Source of the DNA: Pyronema omphalodes
Lineage: Eukaryota; Ascomycota; Pezizomycetes; Pezizales; Pyronemataceae
DNA length: 64,000 bases
Direction of reading: 5' to 3'
NCBI GenBank assembly: GCA_024516155.1
Contig: JAJJXM010000039.1
Location: forward strand, 186,001 to 250,000
Both the position numbers and the translations under genes were made by a program. This document shows positions 37,250 to 48,875 of this stretch, piece by piece. A model generated the notes under the pieces. The model ran no database searches. It was not told the DNA's origin and was given only the letters and a program-made list of their open reading frames with translations. Each line of letters begins with the position of its first letter. The first letter of the stretch is position 1.

Positions 37250-38308
37250 CGTTGAGATGATGAAGGTGAGAAGGTGAGGAGGAAAGCGTTGGACGAAAAA
37301 GAAGTAACTGTGGAGCGTGTGTATATAGCTGTGTGTATATCGGTGTGTATATCTGTGTCTGTGAGTGTGGCGTCAAAATGTTGGAGAGGAGAGGGATGGA
37401 AAGAGAGGGGGAAAAGTGGAACAACAGTTTCATTTACCTAGCTACAATCACCACAGCTAACTTCCAGGTGGTTGTACGTCGTAGGTGCGATAATGATCGG
37501 GATGGACGACTAAAGACCAGCCCCGTACAGCAATAAAATGACGTTATTGCAAATGCATCCAGAGCTGTCGGGACCCCGGCCATTAACCACTATACAAGTC
37601 ATTATCACACCTAGGGCATTGGAGATAAGTCACATTGTTATTTCCAGGACTACTGTATGGACAGTGAAGATACCGGAAATGAAGTTTTTCAAATATTCCC
37701 CGTACATATGACGTACTCGAATTAGAAAAGTCGTTGTGCACAGGGCTTAACGACATACCGACGAGAAGGATGGAAATGGACTATCAGGGTCAGGGGGCGG
37801 GCTACAACCTGACACAACGAAGACTGCTCCGGGGCGTTGCAGGTAACTGTTGACGTAGCACTCGACAGTTAGCAATGTAAAGTATTTAGCTAGCTTCCGC
37901 CATAACCCTTCGGTTCGATGTCTGTATGAAATAAAAAGTAAAAATACGAAAGAAAAGCCGTTGCCCTTCTATGTATATCGCCCACACCAAAACCACACCA
38001 TCAGATAAAGTCACATGGTTTTAGGGCCTCCTCTAATCCTATCGCGGTAACGCGCATGTGCCAGGGTGTAGATCTGCTATGTACGCAGACTCACGTCACG
38101 TTCATCAAACTGTTCCCTATCTTTTTCAATAAAGAAAAGGTGACTTGCAACCCTGGTAATTTGAGACATTTGTACTTGAAATATTTTCACCGTTGCAGTG
38201 GGTTTCCATCTATACGTTCCGCTTCTGGATCACGGTTGAAGAAGCCAATCGGCGAAACCAACAGAAAGAACACCAGATTGGAATCAATGCCGACATACTT
38301 ATGAATCC
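37250..38308. other. Upstream region of family-X copy 1
   Basis: No gene is seen. The part next to 37,250-37,400 has TG-rich simple sequence (tgtgtatatc repeats) upstream of the ATG at 37216. The rest is featureless up to the hAT target duplication. Confidence 0.4.
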
Positions 38309-38316
38309 TGCCTAAC
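38309..38316. repeat. Left 8-bp target-site duplication of hAT copy 2
   Basis: TGCCTAAC precedes the element and recurs at 39254-39261. Confidence 0.95.
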
Positions 38317-39253
38317 CAGAGTTCGGCACGGTCCGTCCAGGACGGCGGACCGGACGGGACCACACTGGTCGTCCGGTCCCGTCCATGACTTTGGACGGAC
38401 GGCCACTAGGCGGTCCGGTCCCGTCCACAAACTCAAAACCGGACGGGACGGCGGGTGACGGCAGGACCGCGGGTTTCGGGTGAGCTAGTTTTCAGGGGGC
38501 GGTTTGGTTCAAGTTTGCCAGATACTATGGGCCGCAGCAGCGACATTTTCAGCACTGTAGTAAATGAACCCTTCACGCTGCACTTTAATAAAGCCTATAC
38601 ACCCCACTGAAGGTGCACTCTCCACCCAGCAATAGTTTGACTGCTCATAGTAGTTTTGTATTCTTTTTTTTAGTAACGTAAATTCCCGCTACAAATATTT
38701 CTTCTATCATTCACATTCTATCTTCTACCTTTCCATCTTTTACCTGCAAGAATTTTCCACTTCTTTCATTGCTGTGTAAGTCGAACATCAACAGCCATCA
38801 CTCTATTCCCAGAAGAGCAAGAATATGCCAAATGTTTCATCGGCGTTCTCTACACCTGTTCCGACCAGGAGCAGAACACCCTGCCTGTCCTCTCAAGAAT
38901 TGTGTTCATTCGAGAAGGATGGGGAAGGACGCATTTTAGTGGCGGGAGAAGGAGCATTCTTATGCATCAGTATGGTTTTTTTTTGTTTGCAAGCAATTCC
39001 ATATAGGTGACTTTAATTCGTGCAATGCATCAGAATTATCAAAGGAAACACCATGAGCCGTAGTAAAAAAACTGCGGGTTGCGAGTGACCGATAATGACG
39101 CTAGTCGTGGTCACCCACGGTCACCCGCGGTCCGTCCCGTCCGTGGTGCCTCCAGGACGGCCGGTCCTGGTCCTACTTCAGGACGGGACCGTGAGTGACG
39201 GTCCGGTCCCGTCCACAGCCAGGACGGGACCGGACGGACCGTGCCGAACTCTG
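38317..39253 (-). mobile_element. Non-autonomous hAT element, copy 2 (937 bp, inverted)
   Basis: It has the same terminal inverted repeat as copy 1 and the same GC-rich subterminal motifs, in opposite orientation. It is flanked by an exact 8-bp duplication, TGCCTAAC (38309-38316 and 39254-39261). The few differences from copy 1 that I can see are single-base or two-base indels, for example in the A-run after TTGCAAACA and in GGGTGGAG(AG)TGCACC. The two insertions are therefore recent. No transposase is encoded. Confidence 0.93.
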
Positions 39254-39261
39254 TGCCTAAC
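39254..39261. repeat. Right 8-bp target-site duplication of hAT copy 2
   Basis: TGCCTAAC follows the CTG end of the element, matching the left flank exactly. Confidence 0.95.
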
Positions 39262-40064
39262 CTAGCGCAATGGCTGCCTTATCGTCGACCAGCCCGATTA
39301 CAGCAGATGATACACCCATCGAGGTCCAATTATCTTCATGATTTTCATCGTTCTTGTACACAGATGATTATTTTGTGATGATTGCTATGTCATGGAATAT
39401 ATACATGAGAAGTATCTAAACGGTGTCTAAAATTGAAGAACAATCATATTCAACATACCTTCCTTTTTTTCACCCAGTGACATGTCAATTACTTCATGTC
39501 ATTCTGGCTTGCACAAAATATATCCTTTCACCGGAAATAGTGCATAACTCTATTCGTTACAAGACCCACGGTCCCACTCTTTGTACGGACACTTCATAAA
39601 GCCTAGCCCCAACCATGACGTTTTGCCACAGAAGAGAAAAATGGCAGCAAGGGAAATCTTTTCTCGCCAGGAAATCCTCTGTCGTAAATTGCCATGTACC
39701 ATTGGGTTGCATGCATTCATTGTTATTCTTCCTGTCAGCTATACCACATATGTCCAAGCCTAAACCTGTAGCCTCTCAGTGCCGCCGTAAAACCATTGTC
39801 GTCATTATATTTGTCCTGTATTCCCGACTTCCGACCCTCCGCTTTGTGTCCGTTACCGCGGGTTATTTAAGAAGATTACCGGCGCACCAGGTGCCGCAGT
39901 AGTAAAACCGACGACAAGCCCCATAGAAGAATTTTACGTCCGGAATTTCATCACACTCGACCGATTTTAAACAGAATTTCAAAACACCATCCTACGTCTT
40001 CTATCTCAGCACGAAGGGCATTGAAAACGAGGCATCAAAACTGATCTGCAATACTCCTAGCGCT
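39262..40064. other. Intergenic, 800 bp
   Basis: No gene or repeat is seen. It probably contains the promoter of the gene starting at 40065; no clear core element stands out. Confidence 0.4.
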
Positions 40065-41607
40065 ATGGATCAATACTGCGACTTTCCTTTGGCGGCACCC
40101 AACGCCAATGGTTTCTACACCCCAACCGGGCACTCTCAACATGACTGCTCCGGTAGAAAATTCCTGGATTCCTTTCCTGGATTTCACCTGCCCGAGGAGG
40201 ACCTCTACATAGGCGCCGGCGTCCAATTCAACGATGCCCCCGGTCCCGGCACAAACACCCAGTATCCATATGGTATTGGGGCACTCCACAATTTTCAACA
40301 ACTACAAATGGCTCCAGGTGGTGATAGCTATATTTTTGCTCCCAATGCACAGATGTTTCTGCAGCAGGGAATGGGACACATAATGAATCCTTTGCCGATG
40401 GGAGTATCGGCAGCCGCGCCTGCTGTACGACGAGATGTGCCAGAATTGGAATGCCAGGAACTCAAGCATCCGGTTGCTTGGATATCAATATGGCACCACT
40501 CTATTTGCCAGTAGCTGGCTCTAGCAGCATTCAGTCCTTGGGCGGCATCCGAACCTCTATACCGACCAATATCAAAACTCCTCTCTACACACACACTGGC
40601 TGGCACTGGCATCAGTTTTCCCTCAGCCCAAGAGGGAACTTGTAGACCCGGGACAATCGACACTCCTCCTCCTGGCGTGGAAATGGCCCTCAACAACATG
40701 GGTGCTCGAGTAGCCAAAAGTAGACGCCGCAGACCCACTACTATCACCTCGCCTACCTCCGGCGTGAGATTGGCATGCAAGCAACAGACTCGGCACTCTG
40801 CCCATGGCAGCAGTCCCATCAATATGACAGGCAACATTGATCCCCCCGGCTTCAATCTCGGCGGCTACAGCAGCACTCCGCCCTCCGCCCATGACAATGA
40901 TGCCAGGTCGATGTATGGGAATATGGACCCCCCGGGCTTTAATCTCGGTGGCCACGACAAGACTACGTCCACAGCCCGAAGAGAAACCCCGATACCAAGG
41001 GATAACCACCTGCCCACCCCCAGCGTCAACGCAGCCGGAAGCGGCACTACCCCGACACCAGCTGCCAACACGATTGGCAGCCCTACACGCGACATAAACA
41101 TCCTCGGTTTTAATCTCTCTGAGAATTTCCATGATCAACGCCGAAGCATGGCCCGTTGTGGAGGCGCTGCAAACCATCACAAGAGAGTACAATATTACAC
41201 CGCCAACTACCGGTTTTGGCCCCCTGGACCGCCCTCTTGAAAAAAGATGCCGCAGCATCAAAAGGTTTTGCAAGTATCGCGAAATCTTTGATACTGTCAT
41301 ACAACACTACCACAAGCAGTTGTATCAGTTCGAAGTGAAGGGCACTCGTGGCAGCTTGCTTTCCCTAATGCAGATGGAAGGGAATGCGGAGTTTTTCTCG
41401 GAAGAAGATAGGAACTTTGGGCGGACCTGGGACAATACCATGGATATGGTTTGTTGGGATCACCCAGCCCTGATTGAAAGGGTGCTTGCAGAGGGACGTT
41501 CGCGCCAGGAATGGGAGAATATGGAGCGCCACAGGGAAAGGGTGGCGAGGGGGGTGGCTAGGGTCATGACCGAGCTTCAGATTGCTTTTCAACGGGCTAT
41601 TGTGTAA
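40065..41607 (+). pseudogene. Repeat-containing hypothetical protein, possible distant family-X member
   Basis: Function unknown. The ATG at 40065 (MDQYCDFPLAAPNANGFYTP) opens a frame that continues past a single TAG at 40512-40514 to 41240. It is rich in Gly, Pro, Asn and Gln and contains three copies of a motif: NIDPPGFNLGGY (about 40832), NMDPPGFNLGGH (about 40918) and NILGFNLSEN (about 41097). Near 41131 coding moves by one base into a frame ending at 41607 with a more ordered C-terminus (EAWPVVEALQTITREYNITP, RFCKYREIFDTVIQHYHKQL, WENMERHRERVARGVARVM). EAW....TREYNIT resembles KAWHILYQISDLTREYNLT of the family-X copy at 43.8 kb, so it may share that domain; this is a weak link. The TAG and shift could hide introns, but I found no convincing splice pair. 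Confidence 0.5.
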
Positions 41608-41609
41608 GC

Positions 41610-43123
41610 GATGAATAGTGGATCATAGAGGACCTTTTTTTTTGTTCATTGCCATAATGTATCTCACATATATTTCACGCTTGTATATCCTCTCTTCGTG
41701 TACTCATCCCAAGATTCACAGACAATAAAATCAATTTTGGTCTCACGCATCCAGGCATGTCTGCCACTTCCAGTATCATTTCAGTCGAAATTCAATAACA
41801 ATACAGTCTCATTGGTCTTGATGTTTTTTGTCATACCAGCCAGTGAATATTTGCCCATTTGGATACCCAAACAGACGCCTACACACCCCTAACGGGAGCC
41901 GCTGAAGCCTTCAAACCTGTAGTATCACCCAATATCGTTACTAGACTTCTATGACGCTGTGGCCATGAAATACCCACCATCCTCCCTCCGTGTTTCCTTC
42001 GTTTGTATAGGTATGCACACGCACCAGACTGAGTCTTAGTGAAATGGGCGGTTCCGGCGTTGAGATCTGTCTTTCGGAACAAGCGTGTAGTGCACGGCAA
42101 TGTAGGGAAGACTGCGACAACAATCTAATCCAAAGATTCCAGAGAGCAGAAGAAAATGCAGGGCGGAGAAATACGTCGTCGAAGCTGCATTGTCGGGCAA
42201 CACATGTGCGTGAACAAGCGCAACTGCCGCATTTCGCATCTTTGCCATTTTTCGCGCTATCCTCGCTTAAGCGATCTGCAACTAGCCGGCGGTGCCCTAT
42301 ACTGAGTCCGGGAAGCGTGACAGGGAATTGACGCCTTAGCACCAGCCCCGAGTGCAACACATCACGGTCAATGTCTCAGGCGTAGTTACTCTCTTTGTGT
42401 TGATATGTTGTATGTAATGGTAACTTATTGCGGCTCAGACATGTTTTTGTAAAATGGTTTAGCTGTTAAGGATTGTCTCACAGCGATGTGGTGTGTTGAC
42501 CATTTGGTGACCACGATACCGTCCGTCCAACTGACTGTGAACCTTCATGCTGAACCGTTTCGTTTCATCGGATGGTGTTGTTCAAAGGTCGATATAAATT
42601 ATGTAATAAGTCCATACTCACCCATTACCATTCTAGCATCTCAATATCCGGGAGGTCACTTGACGAAATCTTCACTGTTTTGCATACAAATCGAAAACTT
42701 GACACTATTGGCATCCCGAAATATAACCGAGGAATCTCGACTTTTCCTATGATGCACTGCTTGTGATGTCACTTTTTTGTGTTCTGTTTCCATGTGACCG
42801 TACTTGGAATTTATTCCAGGAAAACGGCCTGCAGAATTTCCACTGGACAACGATGGTCCATGCGATAAACTCCGAGCAGGGTCCAGTTTAGATTGTAGTG
42901 ACTGCTGTTTGGCGCCTTCTCTCTGCACTGTTCCCCTGTCTTTGCCGACCTTGCATCACCCACGGCACCCACAGCCCAACCCACCACACAGTCGCACACC
43001 TCACCACACATAGAGTCACATATCGCGTTTTCAACTGTTCTACCATTTATCTTCATCCCGTCAAAGTCATCAACATCTGGATACAGATCACCGGAAGAAA
43101 AAAAACACGACAACCACAAAAGT
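41610..43123. other. Intergenic, 1.5 kb
   Basis: No gene is supported. Frames on both strands near 42.0-42.3 kb and 42.8-43.1 kb overlap each other and have no domain. The last 100 bp before 43124 are A- and C-rich, plausibly the leader of family-X copy 2. Confidence 0.4.
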
Positions 43124-44199
43124 ATGGCGAAGCACAATAGGAATAACGAAAAGCAGGACAACGAGCATGAGGATGATATGCATTATATCTTACTCAACAA
43201 CGATATGAAGGATGAGATTAACGACGGCATTGGCGACCACATTGATGATCATCAAGATATCAACGATCATTCCAATAATAGTTACAATATCAACTGTGAC
43301 GAAAGAGACGACTATAACTACAATGCCGACAATAACAACAATGGCCATGATAACGGCAATGACCACAATAACGACGATGACCACAATAACGACGATGACC
43401 ACAATAACGACAATGACCACAATAACGACAATGACCACAATAACGACAACAACAACAATGATGGCCATGAGTACTACTTCGTTCACGATGATAATGATAT
43501 CCAAGGCTCAACAGTGAGATCCGCAGGATATCCCCAGTCTTCCCTGCTATCAACCGGTTGTTCACGTTGCCGCTTCACAGCATTCCCATCCTGGAAGAAG
43601 CACACCTGGTTGGACGTATCCGTTCAGATCGTCCAAATCCTATCGTGCAATCACCCGCGTCTGCCACCACGAGAGGCGATAACACTCTACGGAATCCACC
43701 TGCCCCTTCGCAAAATAAAACGGTGGAGTCGCCAACTCTTCTTAACTCGCCGAAATCCTCCGGTAGCAAAGGCCTGGCATATTCTCTACCAAATCTCGGA
43801 CCTTACTAGAGAGTACAATCTAACAAACACACCAGATACTCAGTGGCAGCTCTAGAGGATTTCTTGTACGCATTGAAGGTACATCTGAGAGGTTTCAGGA
43901 ACTTCAATGAACCCGGACCGAAGATGGTTACTATGGACCAGGTCAACTGCTTCATGCATACCTTGCAGAAATCGGAAGCCTGGCACACGAGTATGGAGGA
44001 GGCACCGTTGCCGGCTCAGGTAATTTGCGGTGTGTTCCATGCGCTGTTGGTGAGATCCTTTGAGCCCATGACCATGGTGTTGGACGAGTTCGTCATGGTG
44101 TTTCAGATTTTGAGCTTGTTGTGTAGTGAGTTGGAAGAGTGGATTGATGATAGATGCTTCATGGAGAAACAAATGAAATCTGCTAAGGAGGAGATGTAG
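43124..44199 (+). pseudogene. Family-X copy 2: His/Asn/Asp-rich N-terminus plus conserved domain
   Basis: Function unknown. The ATG at 43124 (MAKHNRNNEKQDNEHEDD) opens about 130 residues dominated by N, D and H, including five perfect-length 18-bp repeats encoding (DHNND[D/N]) at 43361-43450. Then come GCSRCRFTAFPSWKKHTWLD, REAITLYGIHLPLRK and AWHILYQISDLTREYNLTNT. A one-base shift near 43,830 leads to RYSVAALEDFLYALKVHLRG, PGPKMVTMDQVNCFMHTLQK, APLPAQVICGVFHALLVRSF and a charged C-terminus ending at 44199. Copy 1 (36291-37216, minus) aligns throughout the domain at roughly half identity, with conserved PGPK.VTM and PLPAQV.CG. This shows selection for the protein sequence over some time. Confidence 0.6.
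43361..43450 (+). repeat. Five tandem 18-bp coding repeats
   Basis: Unit GACCACAATAACGACGAT (or ..ACAAT/ACAAC) repeats five times without indels, encoding six-residue units DHNNDD or DHNNDN. It lies inside family-X copy 2. Its length being a multiple of three keeps the frame whatever the copy number. Confidence 0.95.
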
Positions 44200-46976
44200 T
44201 GGATCCATGGCATCACGGTGTTAGCTAACGGTGTTTGGTATCTGTACCGGGGAGTTAGATGGGTTGTTGTTTTGCCTTCCTGGGAATACTATTTGTTGCA
44301 TCAATCTAAGAGAGTGGAGATGATCTACCGGATATGCAGCAGATTTAATACTCGGAGCTGGCGCAGGAAACGCAGTAATGAGAGTAAACAGAACTACCAT
44401 GCATATCTATACTCGTATGAAACGTCCTCACATTGTGTCGCATATCATTTTGTGGCTACCACTCTGAACCTTATCGGGAGGCAATAATACATATCTCTGA
44501 GTAACGAGTATAAACCATTCTGGCCAGACACCAGTGACAGCTCATCCTTTCCTACACAGTCTCCATTACCGACATCTCCGACCTTATCCTAGAACCCCCA
44601 AGCAGTACCTCCCAAAATCTCGCATCATTCATGCCAACACTGTTGAACAAAAATCTTTGGGATTTCATACCGTTTATTCAAGATACAATCATCTAGGTTC
44701 ATCTCCGCATACGCACGAGTTCCGAGTAACGTCGCTGAGAGTGACATTAACACCGTTTATGTTTTTTTACAATGTTTCTCTCCTTTCCCCACTCGTCTTA
44801 TTCATTTCATGTTTATTTTATTCTGGCTCGTGCTTTGTATTAAGGCTTTCGCTTGTCCCGTCCAACCTCCACGAACCCCCGTTTCGCGTGTATGTATGTA
44901 CACATAGACCATGCGAATTCCGGTCATTCAGTCTCAACTCAGTTCAGCCCAACCTGAAGCGACTACCAAAATCCCTGTCCCACACCTTGCATGGTGCGCA
45001 CGTCACCACCGTATCGTCACCCAATGGTTGTTCGGCTATCGCCATCTGCACAACACATTTATTGAATATCTGCACCATACAGCATCCAGCACCGCGGGAC
45101 CGGGAAGGTCAACACACAACTGAGTGAAGTACCAGGTATCACATAATCTATAAATCACTGTTCCTGCACCTCAGAAGACTTTATTAGCTTTGGATAATGT
45201 CAACGACCCATATGCAATTCCGCTCCATTCAGACACCGTTCCAGAATCCGCCTCGCTGTCACCCCATGTGCGACTAGTTTTAAATAGATACCATCATATA
45301 TGTCATCTGTTTCCTCGCTACCCGACGGCAATCGGAGCACTGGGAATACAGGATGGGGGACAATGTTGCCGCGTGAGGTGCTTCGTTCCGTTTTCATGCA
45401 CTGTTGATATGACGGCTTGACTGGTAATCGGCGAGTTAGCTGAGAGGAGGACGTGAGAATAGAGGGATTGACACGGGAGGAAGCGTCGGATAGAAAGATT
45501 CGGATTACGGAGTTTGAGAAAACGAAGGACCAATAAGGGATTGGGATTAGGGAGTTAAAGGACTGGGAGGAAAGGGACAGCAATGGGAATATTGCGGAGG
45601 GTTACGGAGGATTGAAGGAACTAGGGAATTACTGTTGCAGGATTGAAGGGACTAGAGAATAAGGATTGGAGGATTGAAAGGACTAGGGAATAAGGATTGG
45701 ATGATCGAATGGACTAGGGAACAAGGACCAAGAATCTGGCGGAGGGGAGGCGGAGGAGAAAGACGAGCGGAGGATTGAGAGGAATAAGGGATAATGGATA
45801 GTGAAGATTGCCGAGAAAGAAGGAGGAATTGTTGGGTAATCCAGGAGGATCTGGAGAGTCGTGATCGGGGATATAGTTATGGGATTCTATGCATACATAG
45901 GGGATATCTCGTCCTGTTGTATTGGTTCATCATACAACATCTTATATTCATTTTACAATATACGTCATATCTCCCTCTCACCTTGTCCTTCCAGACTCGC
46001 CCCCATCGTTCATCTCTAGTCATTGTCTGCCTACAAGTCTAGTCATTATCTGTCACTCGCTCGTCCTGTCCCGACAGTGAGTTTGCTGGTTCACGTCGCT
46101 TCAGCCCACCGTTATAATTGATGTCATCACTCGAGCCCGTGGATCAGATTCCGCGGGATTTTACATTCAGAGTATCCGATCTCGTTGTTGAGTACTGACT
46201 GGGAAGCTTGAAATAGACGTTGACAGTTTATGGGAGTGAAGGGGCAAGCCGCTGCGGAGATGCAGTAGCTGTTACATGATATTGTGATGAATATTAGTCT
46301 CCGCATATGGAGCAGTGCTTGGTATTGGTTGGTTGCATTGACCACCTATTGGGAGATAACGATACTTTTTGCTCATTTTTTCTAGGACAATACGGACGAT
46401 GTCACATCATCTAGCTTATCACTGAACTGCCACCAATCTCCCTTGCAAGAAAAAACATTTATTCTGTCCTCATTCCTGCCTAATCAAAGACGTCTCAACC
46501 GCACTGACCGCCGACTACAAGCTTCAGAGGTAATACATCATCGAGGTCCTGATCATGGCCCCTTCTAACTGTAGCTTACATCTTCGATAGTCAATGTGTT
46601 CCTGGTGGAAATCATATTATCTTGCATAGTGGCATAGACGCTGCTCTAAAGCTTGTTTTTATCGATTTTCTCGTGGTATCTATGGTTCATGAAACCTAAA
46701 GTATTGAAGCGCTAAATAATATTTATGCTTTCGCGAAGTATCTCTACTTCGGAAAGCTTGAAATACACCTACAACTGGGTTTACTTTGAATCAGTGTGGG
46801 TATTTATTCATGCAAATGCTTCGTATTTCGGAAATTGTCAAATTGTTACTCATACATCTATCATGCCTTTTGACAGTAATCTTCATATACATGTTCTCTA
46901 TCTTGGCTGGGTAAGTGTTCACATGACAACACATGCCATCACTCGCATGGAAATACAAGGTGATACCTTGTGAACC
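44200..46976. other. Intergenic, 2.8 kb, with a small tandem repeat
   Basis: No gene is supported. The open frame at 44534-45127 (197 codons, plus) is rejected below. A purine-rich block with four 31-bp repeats lies at 45608-45731. The right edge is the target site of LINE B. Confidence 0.4.
45608..45731. repeat. Four tandem 31-bp repeats
   Basis: Units start at 45608, 45639, 45670 and 45701, with consensus AGGATTGAAAGGACTAGGGA plus AATAAGGATTGG. The middle two are nearly identical; the outer ones are diverged. It is purine-rich minisatellite DNA. Confidence 0.9.
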
Positions 46977-46992
46977 AGTCTCGTGGTATTGG
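46977..46992. repeat. 5' target-site duplication of LINE B
   Basis: AGTCTCGTGGTATTGG, repeated exactly at 53024-53039 after the element's A-rich tail. Confidence 0.95.
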
Positions 46993-47126
46993 AAGACACA
47001 CCCACTTCGGCGCTAAATCAACGCCAACTTTCTCGCTTAAATTTCCTGATTAGGAAATCGCACAGAATTCTCACGGCCTCACCGCCCCACCCACCCACGG
47101 CCCTGGCCTCACCACGGCCCTCTGGC

Positions 47127-48875
47127 ATGCCCCGCTTTGGGGATATCGCCTCCCCGCGTAGGATCGCACCCTACCGCGGCCGCCTGCAGTCTCCCCTCGG
47201 TGTACGCAGCCAAACCGACGAGGAAATCTTCGCAACCCCCCTTCGCGTCTCGAGCCACGAGATGCAATCCCCGCAGTCCCCAACCCCCATGCGCATCATT
47301 GCCCCTCCCAAGAAGGAGCACGCAAGAGACCAAACGCTGGAGGAACCCAGGAAGACACCGCGTCGCATGCTCACCGCGAACGCCGTTCTGATGATGTAGC
47401 CCGCATATCGTCGATCCTAAATGTTGACTACATAAGCAACCTTGGAATACGCCTCGAAGAGCTGGAAGATCGCATCCCCGCGCTGGAATCCGAGGTGCGC
47501 CACCTCCGCAGCGTAAATCGTGAACTCCAGGCCCAACTCCAAGCGGTGCGGGCCCTCAAGACCCCCGCTGTCCCCCGAGCGCCGCCCATCGCCGCCCCGG
47601 CCCCCCGCAAACCCCCACCAGTGGCCGTCCAACCCACTGCTGCGCAAACATATGCAGCAGCATCCAGTGTCACCTCCCGCCCCAGCCTCCCCCACAGGAA
47701 TGGACCGCCCACCAGTCCCGTCGCTCCAAAAAACTCCAACAGAAAGCCGCAAATCCATACGCTCCCGCACAGAATCTCCCAACTGAGGTACGCCGCATTG
47801 TTTTCACCCGTCGTGAAGCCGCACCAGCATCAAAACAAGTGGATGAAGCGTTCACCGCAGCCATCAACAACTGCCTGTGGTTCAAGAACGCTCCCCAATT
47901 CCACCGCATCCTAAAAGTCGCCCGCAATGCCAAAGGCACCATCACCGCCACAACAGTCCCCGGTTGGATGCAGCAACCCTCTTAGGACTGTACCGCAAGG
48001 ACATCCTCAACGCCGTGCGTGAGGTCGATAGTGAGGTTACGGGAGTTGAGGAACTCGACCGCTGGGTTTGTCTGAAAGTCCACGGCGTCCCGCTGGATCG
48101 CTTCATGGGTGAGGGCTCTCAAGGCGTCCAACGCCTCCAAATCGAGGTACAAGCAAACCACGCTGGTGTGGACGTGCTGCCCAACATCAGGTGGTTAGGC
48201 AAAACGGAGACAGTCCGAGCCCGCTATGCCAATGGCGAAATCCAGAGCTCCTCCGCCGTCTTCTTCGTACGCAGCTCCGCCGCCGCGAAAATGCTAATCT
48301 CGAAAGGAGTATTGCTGGGCAGCAGACGCCACCGCGCGGAGATGTACGTCTTCGAAGGGCCTGACAGCCAGTGTTATGGATGCCTCAAATGGGGCCACAT
48401 CCGCGAACGCTGCTCAACACCAATAATTTTCCGATGCGTCTTTTGCGCAGAACACCATGCCACCTCTAACCACCCCGCATGCGACCTCTCCGATTGCTCC
48501 AAACCCCGAGGCACAGCGTGTAAACACACCCTGCCTACCCCGAAATGTGCCAACTGCGGTGGCAACCACTACGCAAACGACCATTCGTGCCCTGACCGTA
48601 TGGCCGCGGTGGCAGCTGCCCGCCTCGCCAGGATGCCGCGCACGGTTCCACCCACCGCAATCGTGACCTGCCCAGCCCTCGAGGAGCCAGCCCCCTCCGT
48701 CAACGCTCCCGATACTTCACAACAAGCCCCCGATACCGGCGACGCCTCAGCCATGGACCTATCCGATGGGGTCCCCGACTCCTCCTCCATCCTTGCTCCA
48801 ACGCAAGACACCGTTCTCCCCTCCTCTTCCGAGACGGGGACAGATGCCGTTGTGCCCCCAGAACCTGAATTATGA
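47127..48875 (+). pseudogene. LINE B ORF1: RNA-binding gag-like protein
   Basis: It packages LINE RNA. The first in-frame ATG is at 47127 (MPRFGDIASPRR); the start is not certain because the 5' end of the frame runs into the target site. After a Pro/Arg-rich part, a shift at about 47.4 kb leads to a coiled coil (RLEELEDRIPALESEVRHLR, SVNRELQAQLQAVRALK). Further shifts at about 47.8 and 47.95 kb lead to an ordered RRM-like part (LDRWVCLKVHGVPLDRFMGE, IRWLGKTETVRARY, SSAVFFVRSSAAAKMLISKG). Three zinc knuckles follow: CYGCLKWGHIRERC, CVFCAEHHATSNHPAC and CANCGGNHYANDHSC. The stop TGA at 48873-48875 overlaps the ATG of ORF2. The uninterrupted last 333 codons are the best-preserved part. Confidence 0.85.

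Noticed and set aside
40623..41300. 225-codon minus-strand frame opposite the DPPGFNLGG gene
   Set aside because: The plus strand has protein-level repeats with synonymous-type differences and an ATG start. The minus frame is Gly/Arg/Ser-rich with no motif, so it is a shadow.
43361..43450. CRISPR-like regular repeats
   Set aside because: The units abut directly without spacers, code in frame, and the genome is fungal.
43190..43504. Hydrophobic minus-strand frame made of VVIVVI repeats
   Set aside because: Antisense shadow of the DHNND repeat in family-X copy 2.
44534..45127. 197-codon plus-strand frame with one hydrophobic stretch
   Set aside because: Although long, it is rich in His, Ser, Pro and Thr throughout, has no recognisable motif, and lies in CT-rich DNA where stops are rare. 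No neighbour or splice signal supports it.
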